From: Chaetorhynchus papuensis
Taxonomy: Eukaryota; Chordata; Aves; Passeriformes; Rhipiduridae
Direction: 5' to 3'
DNA length: 64,000 bases
Assembly: GCA_013396525.1 (NCBI GenBank)
Contig: VWYX01000258.1
Span: forward strand, 744,001 to 808,000
Positions 1 through 11,600 of this stretch are shown in pieces. Numbering within the stretch: the stretch's first letter is position 1; each line of letters starts with the position of its first letter. A program made the position numbers and the translations under genes. The notes below the pieces were generated by a model that saw nothing but the letters and a program-made list of their open reading frames with translations, was not told the DNA's origin and searched no databases.

Positions 1-100
1 TGAAAAGCTGCTTGAAACTTTTAGTGGGAAAAAAGTTTTCCAGCCTGTCTTGAACGGCATTTGTTTGTAATCCAATAAAGTAACATTTTGAGGGCTACTT
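1..100 (+). other. Probable 3'UTR end of a plus-strand gene (SEL1L3 by synteny)
   Basis: A canonical AATAAA lies at 74-79 on the plus strand. It is followed by about 25 nt and then a T-rich stretch (about 106-138) of the kind found downstream of cleavage sites. This looks like the tail of a transcript entering from the left edge. In mammals the gene lying tail-to-tail with SLC34A2 is SEL1L3, so that is the likely owner. No coding sequence of that gene is inside the window, so the identity is inferred from gene order only. Confidence 0.45.
74..79 (+). terminator. Polyadenylation signal AATAAA, plus strand
   Basis: Exact AATAAA with a T-rich downstream element starting about 30 nt further on. 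Cleavage is expected at about 90-105. It would end the transcript that enters from the left edge of the window. Confidence 0.5.
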
Positions 101-3100
101 CATCATTTTTCATTTCTATTTAATTTTCTTTTTTCCACGTATGGAAATACATGTGATTATTTAAAAATAAACAACATTTTGACTGCTTGTGATATCTTAC
201 CCAGCACCAGTTATCCTACTAGTCATTTGCAGGCCTAAGAGCTGCCCATCATACATGCACATGCACATTCAGGCATAGGTAGGCTTTGAAAATTGTGCCC
301 TACAGAGACTGAGGTCAATGCCTTTGCCTGAGGTGAGCGAGGCACCTGGCCCAGGTGAAGAAATCTTTAATTCCTCTGGGATTTGCAACTAGGAGAATTG
401 CCAGGAGATGTCATGGCACCAGGTGGTGCTGAAATGGCCCTTTCTACCGGTCAGATGTGAAATCCATTCTCAGCTCTGTGATATTCTCCATTAAGCAGAG
501 TTTGCTTCATTGAAGATGCTCTATGGATGCTACAGGAATTCTGCCATCCAGTCTCCCTTGTCGATTTTAAAAGACTAAATTTGCTAAATTTGATGTGAAA
601 GCAGTAAGTGTTCACTGTCTACTGAGGAACAGAGCATTTTGTAAAACTCCTCTATCTGACATTTTGGCTGAAATCTATGACTGAACAAAAGAGGGAGGAG
701 CCCCCAGTGATCTCCTTCTAAATTCTGCCCTGTGCCTGAGCCAGCCCCAAGCCCTGGTGTCCAACCCCCCAAGAACCAGGGTGTCCTCAAGACCCTACAG
801 CTCCACCACATTGATGGGGTGAGTATGGGGACTACCCCAGAGGAACAGACCTGGCTACTGCATCCTGCCACATCTCCCAAGCCTTCACTGCCCTACAAAT
901 GCCCTAACACACCCAGGGGTTATGTTTTGCTTTTGTGGATGATCTGGCTGTGTGGTCCTTCCAGCTTGAGTTTTTGACCCCCAAAGCACCTTCTGTGATG
1001 ACATCTATAGTGTGTCTGTGGAAACATTTTCATTGACTGAACATCTCATTAATTATTCTTGCTCAAAAATTACCCAATGGGGTGTCCTGAAACTGGGTTT
1101 TAATTAAAAGTGACAAAGGCTGAGTAAATGTAGCTTCAAACATTCCTGCCAGTATGGTGTGACAAGCCTTCCCTGGCAAGGTACTGCTGCACAGGGTGTA
1201 AGAAAGCCCAAAAGCTTTACACTAAGCTGTGGCTCAATGTAATTTGTTCAAATCACCCATTACACATGGTCCAGACATCTTACCAGCTTTAGAAGTTGCC
1301 TCTCAGGTATTACACCTCTCACCCCCCTACAAGAGGGGTAGGTTAATATGACTTGGTAAGAAGTCAGTTTTACCAATAGAGGAAGACTATTTGTGGTGCT
1401 CTCAGGCAATATTCCTATCCATCACAGGACAGCTCATTGCAGAAGCAGAAGGCCACTTAACCAGAATCTCCAAATTCACCAAGAACCAGACCTCTCATTC
1501 TCTGGAGGAACTAATGATGACCTTGAATGACCCACACAATTAATCTCCCAGACTCTTTTGCTGTTACTGGTTCCAGCAGTGTTGTTTTCCTGGCTGTAAT
1601 ATCTCAGCTTTACAGCTGCTGGTGGCTGGTTGCTTTCCCACATGGGCATTCTTCCAGCTGCAGACGTCTGTCCTGAGTGTACCCACCTGAAGGGCTTGCA
1701 CACAACACACCAGCACCCCTCCATGTGTGTGCATACCCGAGGTGAGGTGGCCTGGCTGCTGTCCCGCAGAGGGAGGGAGGTCTCCTCCATCCCTCCCCAG
1801 GCAGTGCCCAGGATGAAGCCCTGGGATGGGGTGCCCCTGAACACTGAGCTGCTTTCTCACAGCAACCTCAGCGAATGCTTTGAGCCCACTTTTTGAGGGC
1901 TTTGTTGAGATTGTGAATGCATGGCTGGTGGTCACCTGACTAGGAGGGGTGGACTGAAACTGCTCTATCACATCCATAACCATGAGGTTCCTGGAGAAGT
2001 ACTGCCAGCTCCATGCATCTGGGATTAGGATGTCTTGCTCAGCTCACCAGGCATTTTGTTTTACTCCAAAGGAAGTAAAACTTATTCCTTTCCTTGTGTT
2101 TCAAGGAAGTGTTGAAATTGCTGCTGAGGAATGCAAAGTGCTCTCTGCCTGCTTCCCTTGTACACGCAGTCATTTAACCAGCAGGTCCAGCCAGCCACAC
2201 AGCCCCAGTATCAATTCCTCCTCACCCCACTGCTGGAAGTCCTGGCCTGGTTTGGAGCTCTGTTCCTCCAGCCCCACTCCTGCTCTGTCTGTGATTCCTC
2301 AATCCCCAGCAACCCAAGGTTGCAATGTGACAGAGGGAGGGGACAAAACAAAAGGTCGTTCCTTGCCCCTCTTTTTCCCAAGCTGGGTGAACATCAGCTT
2401 GGGGATTCCTTGGTTTAGCAGCATTGCTACATTTGAGGGGAAGGAAGAGGAGCTGTCACAGGCACAAAGGACTGAAGGCAGAGATGGGGTCCCACCTGAG
2501 ACACAATGAGCTGCTTGGGATTTCTTCTTTCTCCTTTCCATGATAGAGGTGTCAGCTCTGAGGGCAGTGAGGACATGCCCAACCTGGCCAAAGGCAGCAA
2601 CCAAGCTAAGTAGATTTCCCCAGGATACACTCAGACTCAGCTTTCCACTTCTAGCATACAAACCTGTGATTTGAGCCATTGAGCTGTCATTTGCTTCAGA
2701 AATGCTCCTGGTGTCACACCTCTCCTCAAGCACAGGACAAAGGATGCTCTGCACCTTGTGGGTGGGAGCAGCCACATGCATCCCACTCTGCTGGGGAATG
2801 TTTGAGACTGTTCTAGCACAGTCTTTGAGGAAGACAGGGAAATTGCACTGATAAATATCTTTGAGAATATCTTTTCAGATGATATAACAGCAGGAAGCAA
2901 GAACCAAGAGTCAATACCATCTGTTTGTACTACGCAGCAACACCAGAGCCAGCCTTCAAGCTGTCAACCATTGGAGATCCAGTGCCTGAGGCCATTGCAT
3001 TAGTCAGTTAAAACAGGGCTTAATGGTCTCCTCACTCACATGAGCACCAATTTTCCTAATGTCTGTTATGGCCACATATTGCCTCACCAAGGGCTGCGTT

Positions 3101-5165
3101 TGGTCCACAAATTGTTTGCATGTCCTGTAATTTATGCATTTTGCATTGTGTAAAAAACCCCCAGTCTATCAGCTGTGGTGTTGGTTGCAAAATATCTGCT
3201 CCTGTAATTATTCTGATTGTTTATGTCATGGTAATGTGTCCTTGGATGTTGAGCCACGTAAAAGGATTGATACACCAGAAGTGTAAATGGCAATTAAGGA
3301 ATTTCATCAGGTGCTGAGTAAGATACAATGCTTGTGACAGTTTAATTCTAGCCTTTGCTCTGCTTTTCTGTCTTGTTGAAACTCACATCTCAGTGTTTAG
3401 GGGAAACCTGCTTAGGGACAGCTCTGTGAAATCAGTGTGATTACTATCCAATATGCAAAGTGAACACTCAGTTCTCTCATATGGATCATGTGTTTTCTTT
3501 GTAGTAGAATTGTCATAAAGGGAGTAAGATCTAAAGACTATTCACTGTAAAAATCTCACAAGTGGGTTTACACATCCAGTGTCATGCCTCTGGCACGTGG
3601 TAACACCAGGAGTGGCCATTAGATAGTGAAAAAACATCCGAATGCAGATAAAGTGCTTGCTCGGAAGCACAGCCTGCTGAGATTATGCAACATGGCCTGG
3701 CATTCCCTGGTATGAGTGTGGTGTCCTTCCTTATGCAGCTCCTGAAACACTTCTGCATTTTTGCTCCACACTGCCCACTATTTATTTCTAACAGACCTGA
3801 TGAGATCCTGTGCTATTGATTGTGTTTTGGTTCAGCTGCTGCCGGGGGTACCGCACCAGCCCGCACCCCCAAATAATTTGCTGTAAATCAGAGAACAGCC
3901 TTTCTCAATGGCAGGGCGAGTGGCTGTCCAGGGGGCCTGGCTGGGTGCCCACCACTGCATGGTGAGATGAAGAAAGAGATGACGGAGCACTCAAGACCAG
4001 CATTTCAGACTAACCAGAATGCTGCACAGTGGCAGACCTGGTGCAGTGCAGTGCAGTGTTATAAAGAGTTTGAAGCTGGGGGGAGCAAATGTGGCATTTC
4101 AGCAGAGACTAAAAAAGCACAGGAGCACCAAAGGGAGCTGTGGACAGCATAAGTTGCAAGCAGAGGGGAAGGGGACAGGGAACAGGCAATGAGCTGAAGC
4201 ATTGTTTGCACATTTTGAAAGCTTGTGATGAGTGCAGAGCTCCATGACTTAGCTGCTGTTGGTTAAATAGTGATAGGCACTGCTGAACTTTGTCCCAGCA
4301 GTTTGGAAATGCAAAGGTGGGTGGCGCAACCTGTGCACGTGTCCTGGGCGTGCTTTGATTCCCAGCAGACAGCAAGTCATGGAAGATGGTGAATTACAGT
4401 ATTTATGCATGGCTGTAAGAAGCTGTAAGTTTGAAATCATGGGCCTAGGGTGCTTACTGCAGCCAGTTACACTTCAGTGCATAAATACTGGTGGTATAAG
4501 AAATAATTCTGCTATCTACATTTCAATGAAACGTGGTGTAATTGGGAATGAGAGGTGCCTTTGGGGCTGGTTCCTCAGCTACTGTTGAGCTCATAATTAG
4601 GAATTCTAATAACATTTTCAATAATCTTTAGTGCATTTAAAGAGCACTTTTTGTTTCTCTCTGTCTGGTTAATTTTAAACTCCATAGGTCATGTGTGATT
4701 GAAAAAAAACAAAGTAAGATGGATTTTTTGCCAGTTATAAGTCAGACATCACTCGGGTCACAGGGTATAAGGAGCATTGTGAAGACACTCTGTTTGCCAG
4801 AGAATACAGGAAGAATCTGAGCCTGGTACACTGATACAGATAATTTGGGGTAACTCATCATGCATCCTGCTGCCACAAGAGCATTGGCTTTGCTCTTCCA
4901 TGCTTGCCTTCACTGAGGACGGTCTGTAGCACTCTGCCAGAAAATATCTTGACCCACACAATTGCCCTGAGCAATTCTTTTTCTCCATATGAAAAGCTCT
5001 CATTCATATGAAAATATTGGACACACAGGTGCTTTTCTTTAGTGCTCAGTGCTAAAAAAACCTCCTCATTTCTTGCACATTGCATCAGCTCAGGCTAGAA
5101 CTTGTCTGAATACTTATTTTTCTGCAAGATTCTGTGATATGTATCTAAATAGATATTATGAAAAG
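101..5165. other. Intergenic region between two convergent gene ends
   Basis: No exon with supported splice borders and no recognisable protein was seen on either strand. A somewhat GC-richer patch at about 1.6-2.5 kb carries overlapping open frames in several frames, the longest 175 codons at 1982-2509 on the plus strand. None resembles a known family. No clear transposon was recognised. It probably separates the 3' ends of the left-edge gene and SLC34A2. Confidence 0.5.
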
Positions 5166-5187
5166 ATCTTTTTTTTTTAAACTTCTC

Positions 5188-5193
5188 TTTATT
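5188..5193 (-). terminator. SLC34A2: Distal polyadenylation signal of SLC34A2 (candidate)
   Basis: AATAAA on the minus strand, the furthest of three candidates downstream of the stop codon. Cleavage would fall near 5165-5175. Confidence 0.4.
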
Positions 5194-6949
5194 TTTACAT
5201 TCAATGCATGAGGACAGAAAAGATGAATATTCATGACAAAATATAAAGACATACTGTCCTTGAAACAGTTAAAGTGTTTAAGAGTTTAAAAAAGTATTTT
5301 AGAAACATTGTTTTCCAAAATTTATCATTACAGAAAATTCAAATCTTTTAGAAACACTGAGTTTAATATCCTTGTGCATTAAGCCATATCATGAAAGTCT
5401 ATAGTTGTTTTTTGTCTTTAAGAAATCTGTCTCTGCATTACTAACAATCTTTAAGTAGCCTATTGATGGAGCCAACAGCCTCCATAATACACAGTATACA
5501 CAGTTACAAACAATTGAAAAGTTATATTACAAAATATACAGCAGTTCCTTTTTACATTTTTATAGATAAACATTGCATAGTTTTCAAATATGTAATATAT
5601 AACACAATCATGAGCCTTTTTCTCTATAACTTATGAAAAATTCTGTACACTCAAACAATTATAAATAAAGTGTAAATATCTTTTAGTAAGAGTGTGGGGG
5701 GAGTGTACCAGGACATATTGTGCTGTCAATTATTAAACAGAAATATTTGTTGTAATCTGCTTAACACAACGGCACAGTACGGCCTGGAGCAAGGAGAGGA
5801 GATCACAGGGGAGACATTACAAACAGGAACCATAAAGTACTGATATGTCTGACAATTGTTACTCTGATTCTTCTGTAAGAATTGCTTTCCCACAGTTATT
5901 ATCACTGTTCTTGATGGCTTTACTTCAAGAAGCAAAATAAGGTGCATGTTGTTCAAGAAATGAGTAAAAGTAGACTAAAATGTTTCCTCTTTCAATGGGT
6001 GGTCAATGGAAACTTAAGATAACTTGAAAACAATTCTGGATATTTTTCTCATATTTTTCCCAAAGAAAGAGGGCATGAGAAATGCACACTGGGATTTAAA
6101 GAAGCAGATTCAAAAAGCATCCAGAATTGTGAGAATAAAATGAAGAAGAATTATTGAAAATATAAAAATTCCACTTTAAAAATGAGATGCTGACAAAATT
6201 CTGTTTCAACTATATGAAGGATGAGGAAAATAACCTTAAAAAGAACATTTGACATAATTCTGCTCCTTGTTATTGCACTGCAAAGGAGCAGAACTATACT
6301 AAAACTAGATGTCTTTGAAAATTCACTTTGATTCTAAGCATTTTGTCACTGGCTCACAATTACAGAAACAGTCAGAATATCAATTTGGATGCAATTTGCA
6401 AACACACAGTTTGCAAGTTTTAATGTTAGTTTTAAAAAGTAAATGAAAACAATTTTCACTTCTAAAATGTATGTATTTACCTGATTGCTGAATTCAACCT
6501 ACTGAATTCCAAGTTCTACAGAAAACAACTATTCAGAGTAATTGTGTTCTAGCAGCACTGAGTGGCTATGTTACACTAAGGATCTTCTCAGCATTTTCGT
6601 TACACATTTAATTTAAAATTCAGCCACTTAAATGGGCTTTAAATGATGCTTGGTTTACAAACAGCCACCTAATTTTTTTTTGGAACGTCACTGATTGGAC
6701 TTCAGATATTGTCCCATACTAACTAATATCTAAGCTATTGAAGCCCAGCAGAAGTGCTGAGTGCATCTTTGAAATGATCTTTTTCTGACTTTGAAATTAT
6801 GCCTTCTGTCAGCCCATGATTCAGAGCAATCTCACAAACATTTGCTAAAAAATAAATAAAGGTAAAATTTGAGCACAAGCAGCTTCCTACCAAGTATTGC
6901 ACTACCTATGGATTTGCTAGACAGTGTAGTGACTACATTCCTTGTGGAT

Positions 6950-6955
6950 TTTATT
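6950..6955 (-). terminator. SLC34A2: Intermediate polyadenylation signal of SLC34A2 (candidate)
   Basis: AATAAA on the minus strand, about 1.17 kb past the stop. Use cannot be judged from sequence alone. Confidence 0.3.
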
Positions 6956-7783
6956 TGGGATTTGGACTGCTACATACAATTGCCAGTAAAATTCACATTA
7001 TTTCCAAGTAGGGCGGTTCGGAGCACAAAGGGGTGGTGAAAACTCCTTTCTCTCCAGTAAATGTTACCAGATGTCCCGTGCTAGCCATAATCTGCTCTGC
7101 AGGCTCCCTCTGTTGTAGGTCTGAAGCCAGTCTCTACTGCTGCTCTGAGAACTCCTTCTGTGGCTCAGGCAAATGGAGCCACGGCTGCACACAGATTGCC
7201 TGGCATCAGCCCAGGCTGGCACAGCTCTCTCCTCTTCTACCCTGGCCACTTGTCCTCCTTCCTGCACCATCCCATAGTTGTGGGATTACATGGTGAACAG
7301 GACTGAAGAGGACAATCTAGAGAGAGGAATGGCCACACAACCACGTCCTCAGTCAGTCAGGACCTTTGGTAGCCAGCCGATGTCTCCATACAGAGTGCTT
7401 AACCTTCAGCAGCCAGAGGGAGTAGCAACTGCTTTTATGGTCTTTACCCTGAGATAATAAAAGATTATAACTCCTGTCCCCACTGTTAAAGGAGACAGAG
7501 AGGGCTCCAAATGGGCTTTTGTGCACCCCAATGCCAGAGTAGGACTCCCAGAGATTCTCAAGGATGTCCCACCCTTTCATTTTCCTTCACATGCATAGAA
7601 TAGATTTTGTCTATTCCAGGAAAGCTACTGTTTTCCATTTTGACCACTGCAGACAGGCCAATGAAAACATTAGGATTCCTTCTCCCCGCCCCCCTTTTTT
7701 TTTTTTTAATTTCCAGGGCTTTTTAGGTACTATGAATTTCTGCTGAATCAGAAGGTCAGAAAGGCTGTTCTACAAGTGCATTG

Positions 7784-7789
7784 TTTATT
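7784..7789 (-). terminator. SLC34A2: Proximal polyadenylation signal of SLC34A2 (candidate)
   Basis: AATAAA on the minus strand, about 330 nt past the stop. If used it would give a short 3'UTR. Confidence 0.3.
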
Positions 7790-8120
7790 TGTTTTTTAAG
7801 TTTGAATTGATTGCCTCTTCTTTCATCCCTCTCTTCATGGGACTGCATCAGGATTTCTTTTGTTTGCTACTGATAACATTGGAGGAAAGTACCAAAAAGT
7901 AGATCCTCTGTGAGCAAATCTGTCATTAGCTTTGCAACTGAGCATAGTTTTTCTAGGGACTCTGTCAAGCTTGTTTGACTCCATTCCTTGATGAGTGATG
8001 TATCACTGGCTTCAGAAACCTAAAAAAATGTTCACTCTGTCCTCGGTGCAAAGTCCAAGGTGGTTTTGATGAGCCTGGCTGTCCTATGCTGTATTTCTGC
8101 TAATATGCATGGATCCAGTA

Positions 8121-8696
8121 CTATAAGGCTGTGTTGTTTGTGCCTGTTTTGTCAACACAAGCTACAGCTGGTGCCCTTCTTCCACCTCTTTCTTCATCAG
8201 CCATTGCCATGGTGTTTTCATAAACTTCCATAGTTTTTAGCTGCTTGTCTTTGGCACCCTCCTGTTCAGCATTGACTTTGCAACACTTGCAGAAGCCACA
8301 GCAGTGTTTCCCACAAAAAGCAATTGAAGACATAATTATATTGTCCCAGGGCTCTAGGGAGTGCATCCAGAGAGGTAGGAAATCCCAGTTTTGGAGCTTC
8401 TCAGGCAGTGAATGTGGCCGCCTTTTCTGCATAACATTAATCACAACCACAGCAATAAAAAGAGCAAACAGGGGAAGGCAAACACCCAAAAGGACTGCCC
8501 AGCCTGCCAGTGACAGAGCAAATACAAACAAAGGCAAAAGAAAGAAACAGAGGAGAAGATAAAATATAGCAAACCATCTGTACTGGGCTGTTATGTTTCC
8601 CAAGGTCTTGCACATGCGGATTGGCAGGCGGGTAAAAGGTATCGGATAAAATAGAATAATCCCAGACACATTGAAGAAAAAGTGGCACAAGGCAAT
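8121..8696 (-). CDS. SLC34A2: SLC34A2 last coding exon (C-terminal helices and tail)
   Basis: Residues 482-672 and stop TAG at 8123-8121. It carries IALCHFFFN, the PIPFTRLPIRM loop, two or three membrane helices (about 521-570) and the conserved LQNWDFLPLWM at the cytoplasmic border. The tail has six cysteines in residues 609-620 (C609, C613, C614, C617, C619, C620), far fewer than the long cysteine run in mammalian NaPi-IIb. The chain ends N-T-A-L; mammalian IIb also ends T-A-L, which resembles a PDZ ligand. Acceptor TTTCAG. Confidence 0.96.
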   Translation of the reverse strand: MALCHFFFNVSGIILFYPIPFTRLPIRMCKTLGNITAQYRWFAIFYLLLCFFLLPLFVFALSLAGWAVLLGVCLPLFALFIAVVVINVMQKRRPHSLPEKLQNWDFLPLWMHSLEPWDNIIMSSIAFCGKHCCGFCKCCKVNAEQEGAKDKQLKTMEVYENTMAMADEERGGRRAPAVACVDKTGTNNTAL

Positions 8697-11600
8697 CTGA
8701 AAGCAAAAACATGTGAGAATTTCATTAGCTAAAATGCCTTTAAATGCTCCTACGCACATGATAATTACTTCCAGCTCTCAGGAAACAGTACTGTTGTCAA
8801 TAAGGTGTGGGAACCATGTGAGAATTGTTCATTATTGGGTTCTGCATCCATAAATTTTCAATGAAAACATTGGAAGTGTAAATTTGATCATGCACACAGG
8901 TTACAGAGAAATTTTTAATGGTACAAACATGGATTTTACAAAAACTAGCTATAAATTTGTAGGGCACTGAGGAGATTCCTGGAAGGGAACTTTGTCTTTG
9001 GGTCTTTATAACCCTTTGATTCACTTACTTTAAATGTTTGGGTTTTTTTAAATTAGCATTAAAAGGTGCAGACTTGCTAAATCTTAGAGAAGTCACTTAG
9101 AATAAGGATATATTGAACAAAACAGTACATTCCCTGCTCACCTTATCTTATTTTTATTTTGTGTTATCAGATTAAAGTAAATATGAAAGTACAGGGATTT
9201 ATTTATAAAGTGCACTATAAAACCAGCATGTTATCATGAAATCTGAGCTTTATCAAGATAGCATCTTCTCATGATTACATCTGTTCTATCATGCCTGAGG
9301 ACAATAAAATAACTTCTGTAATTTTCTTGATTTATTTTAGCTAGTAAAAACATTCATCCTATTCACCACGGAAACGTCATCATCTTTTCACTCTTTGATG
9401 TAGAGCATTCATTCAAATGTTATCTGCTGCCAGGTTCTTTACTGGGTGGAAAATGGGAGGCCAAAGCCAGGCTTCCTACTTTTCAAATAGTTGGAGGCAA
9501 AACATAATTCAGTAAAACCCACTCAAATTACATTTACTATGAGAAAAATAGATGCCATGATGCTCACTGCAACGTCAGGTAGATAGAGAGCTTGCCAGCT
9601 TAAGGACTGTGCAGCCTTCACTTAGGTTACAGGAGTCCCTGTACACTGCATGAACTGAGCTGGGGTCCTGAGAAGGGAGCTTACAGAAATCAGTAACCCT
9701 CAGAGGGTTGTCAGTATGCGGGCACTGAATTCCAAGCTGCAAACCCTCCACACTTGGGTCAAGTAGCCTCCCCTGTCTCAGTTCTGAATCAATTCACTCA
9801 GATCAAGACAATTTATGAAAGCAAGATTAACTATATATTGACATTCTGAGAATGTTTAATGCAACCTTTTTGCTCTAGCAGTTGAAGTGAATGCACTGTC
9901 ATTAACAGCACACACAAAATCAGGCACAGCATGAACTGCATATTTGCATCACAGCCACTTTTGTCAGGTTTTTCTTCAGAAAAGTTACAAATTCTAAATG
10001 AAGCCAAGAAAGCATTGTTTTATACTGACCTGTAATGAATATTTTAATGTACTCCCTGGACTTGCTAAAGCTGCAAGTATAGCTGTTGTGGTTGTGCCAA
10101 TGTTGGCTCCTAAGGTAAGGGGATAAGAGCGCTCAATGCTTATAACGCCAATTCCTACGAGTAAAGAAACAGGATTGAGTTGGTCTCAGAATGATGGAGA
10201 AGATAAAACATGGGGATAAAGAACACAGCATTTTCAACTTACCAACAAGGGGTGTAATAGCAGATGTGAAAACAGAACTACTTTGGACAACGAAGGTCAT
10301 ACCAGCCCCCGCGAGCATAGCCAGGTATCCAGCGAGCCAAGTAAAAGGAAATGGAAAATCTAAAAATTAGAGGGAGAACACTGCTGTTAGCATAACAGAG
10401 TGACCCATGTCATTGCTGAAACACAGCAGTGAAGACTGTTAAGCACTTAAAATGTAGATATATTGTTTGCGTATTGGGTCTCAAATGACGATTTGGGGTC
10501 AGTTCTACTACTCTGATTTATCCTGTTTGCTGTGCTCCTCCTACAGCCTTGCACCATGGATACACTTTGAGATGGATACTAGACTAGGCAGACATTTGTC
10601 CTGACCAGGGTAGCATGTGTGTTGTGATACAATTAGGTACCAGAAATGTTTCCACAGAGCTCAACACAAAAGCTTCTGGGTGTCTTGAGAGCCTTGGTTT
10701 CAGCAACCGGGCACCCACTGCACAGATCAGATCTTCAGAAAGCTTAGAAGACCATCCTGAGAAAACCAAGTTTTTTGTTCTAACTTGTTTCAAGCAGATT
10801 ATGTCCTAAAAATTCACTTGTTAACTCTTGCAAAAGACAGCTTATTACACTGATTAGGGAAACTAGGCACAAATGTCCCCTGTAATCTGCATATAGATGG
10901 AGAGAGCTGAGAAGTGAGGACTTAATCAGTTGGGAAGACACACAGGAACACAGAGGAGATCCCAAATTAAATAAGCAGTAGTTGTCAGCTGTTTACTGTC
11001 TACCCCTTGTTTTTAATTTGGGCAGTGTTCTTTGCCCAAGAGAAGACAGCTTGGGGACCACTTTGTTGCCTTCTGCTTTTCTGTGAACCCTCACTTCGAC
11101 CACAGCCTGAGATCTGCACCAGGACTGCTTTTCTCTACTACAGCTTCTAATCTCTCCATTCAAGAGAGTGTGAAGGAAAGGCAGCCTAATGAAAAAAAAC
11201 CCCAACATTTGCACTCAGTGGGTCCAGGCTGAAAAAAACACTCAGCACAGGGAAAGACAGAAAAATACCACTATTCAAGGCTGCCTTACCCTACTGAAGA
11301 GAGAGTTAGGCAGCAGAACACGACAAGATCATTAATTACTGAGAACTTTTTTCAACTTACTTTAGAAGGAATACACAGGCCCTGTGCCAGAGCAGGCAAT
11401 CGCAATCTCAGCACTTTGGTGCTATCTTTTGAGGATGGGAACACTACATTTCTAACAGCTAATGATTATACATCTAGGAACAGAGCCTGGACTTTGGTCT
11501 CTAAGGATGTTAATCTGCCGCATTTCTCAATCAAGCTGTTCACTAATCGATTTTTAAATTAAAGAAAAGAACATGCTTGGGAGAAAAAATGTTGGGCAGT

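Larger units (their letters stand above)
5170..8120 (-). other. SLC34A2: SLC34A2 3'UTR (extent estimated)
   Basis: No other gene is visible downstream of the stop. Minus-strand AATAAA hexamers at 7789-7784, 6955-6950 and 5193-5188 are possible ends, giving 3'UTRs of roughly 0.35, 1.2 and 2.95 kb. The last is followed by an A-rich run about where cleavage is expected. The stretch is AT-rich and non-coding; short open frames in it have no recognisable product. Confidence 0.5.

Noticed and set aside
1982..2509. 175-codon plus-strand open frame
   Set aside because: No known domain, biased Ser/Pro-rich translation typical of non-coding GC-richer DNA, overlapping frames on the other strand and no splice or promoter context.
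2299..2781. 160-codon minus-strand open frame
   Set aside because: It overlaps the plus-strand frame at 1982-2509 and shows no recognisable protein features.
8245..8562. 105-codon plus-strand open frame
   Set aside because: It is the antisense shadow of the last SLC34A2 coding exon.
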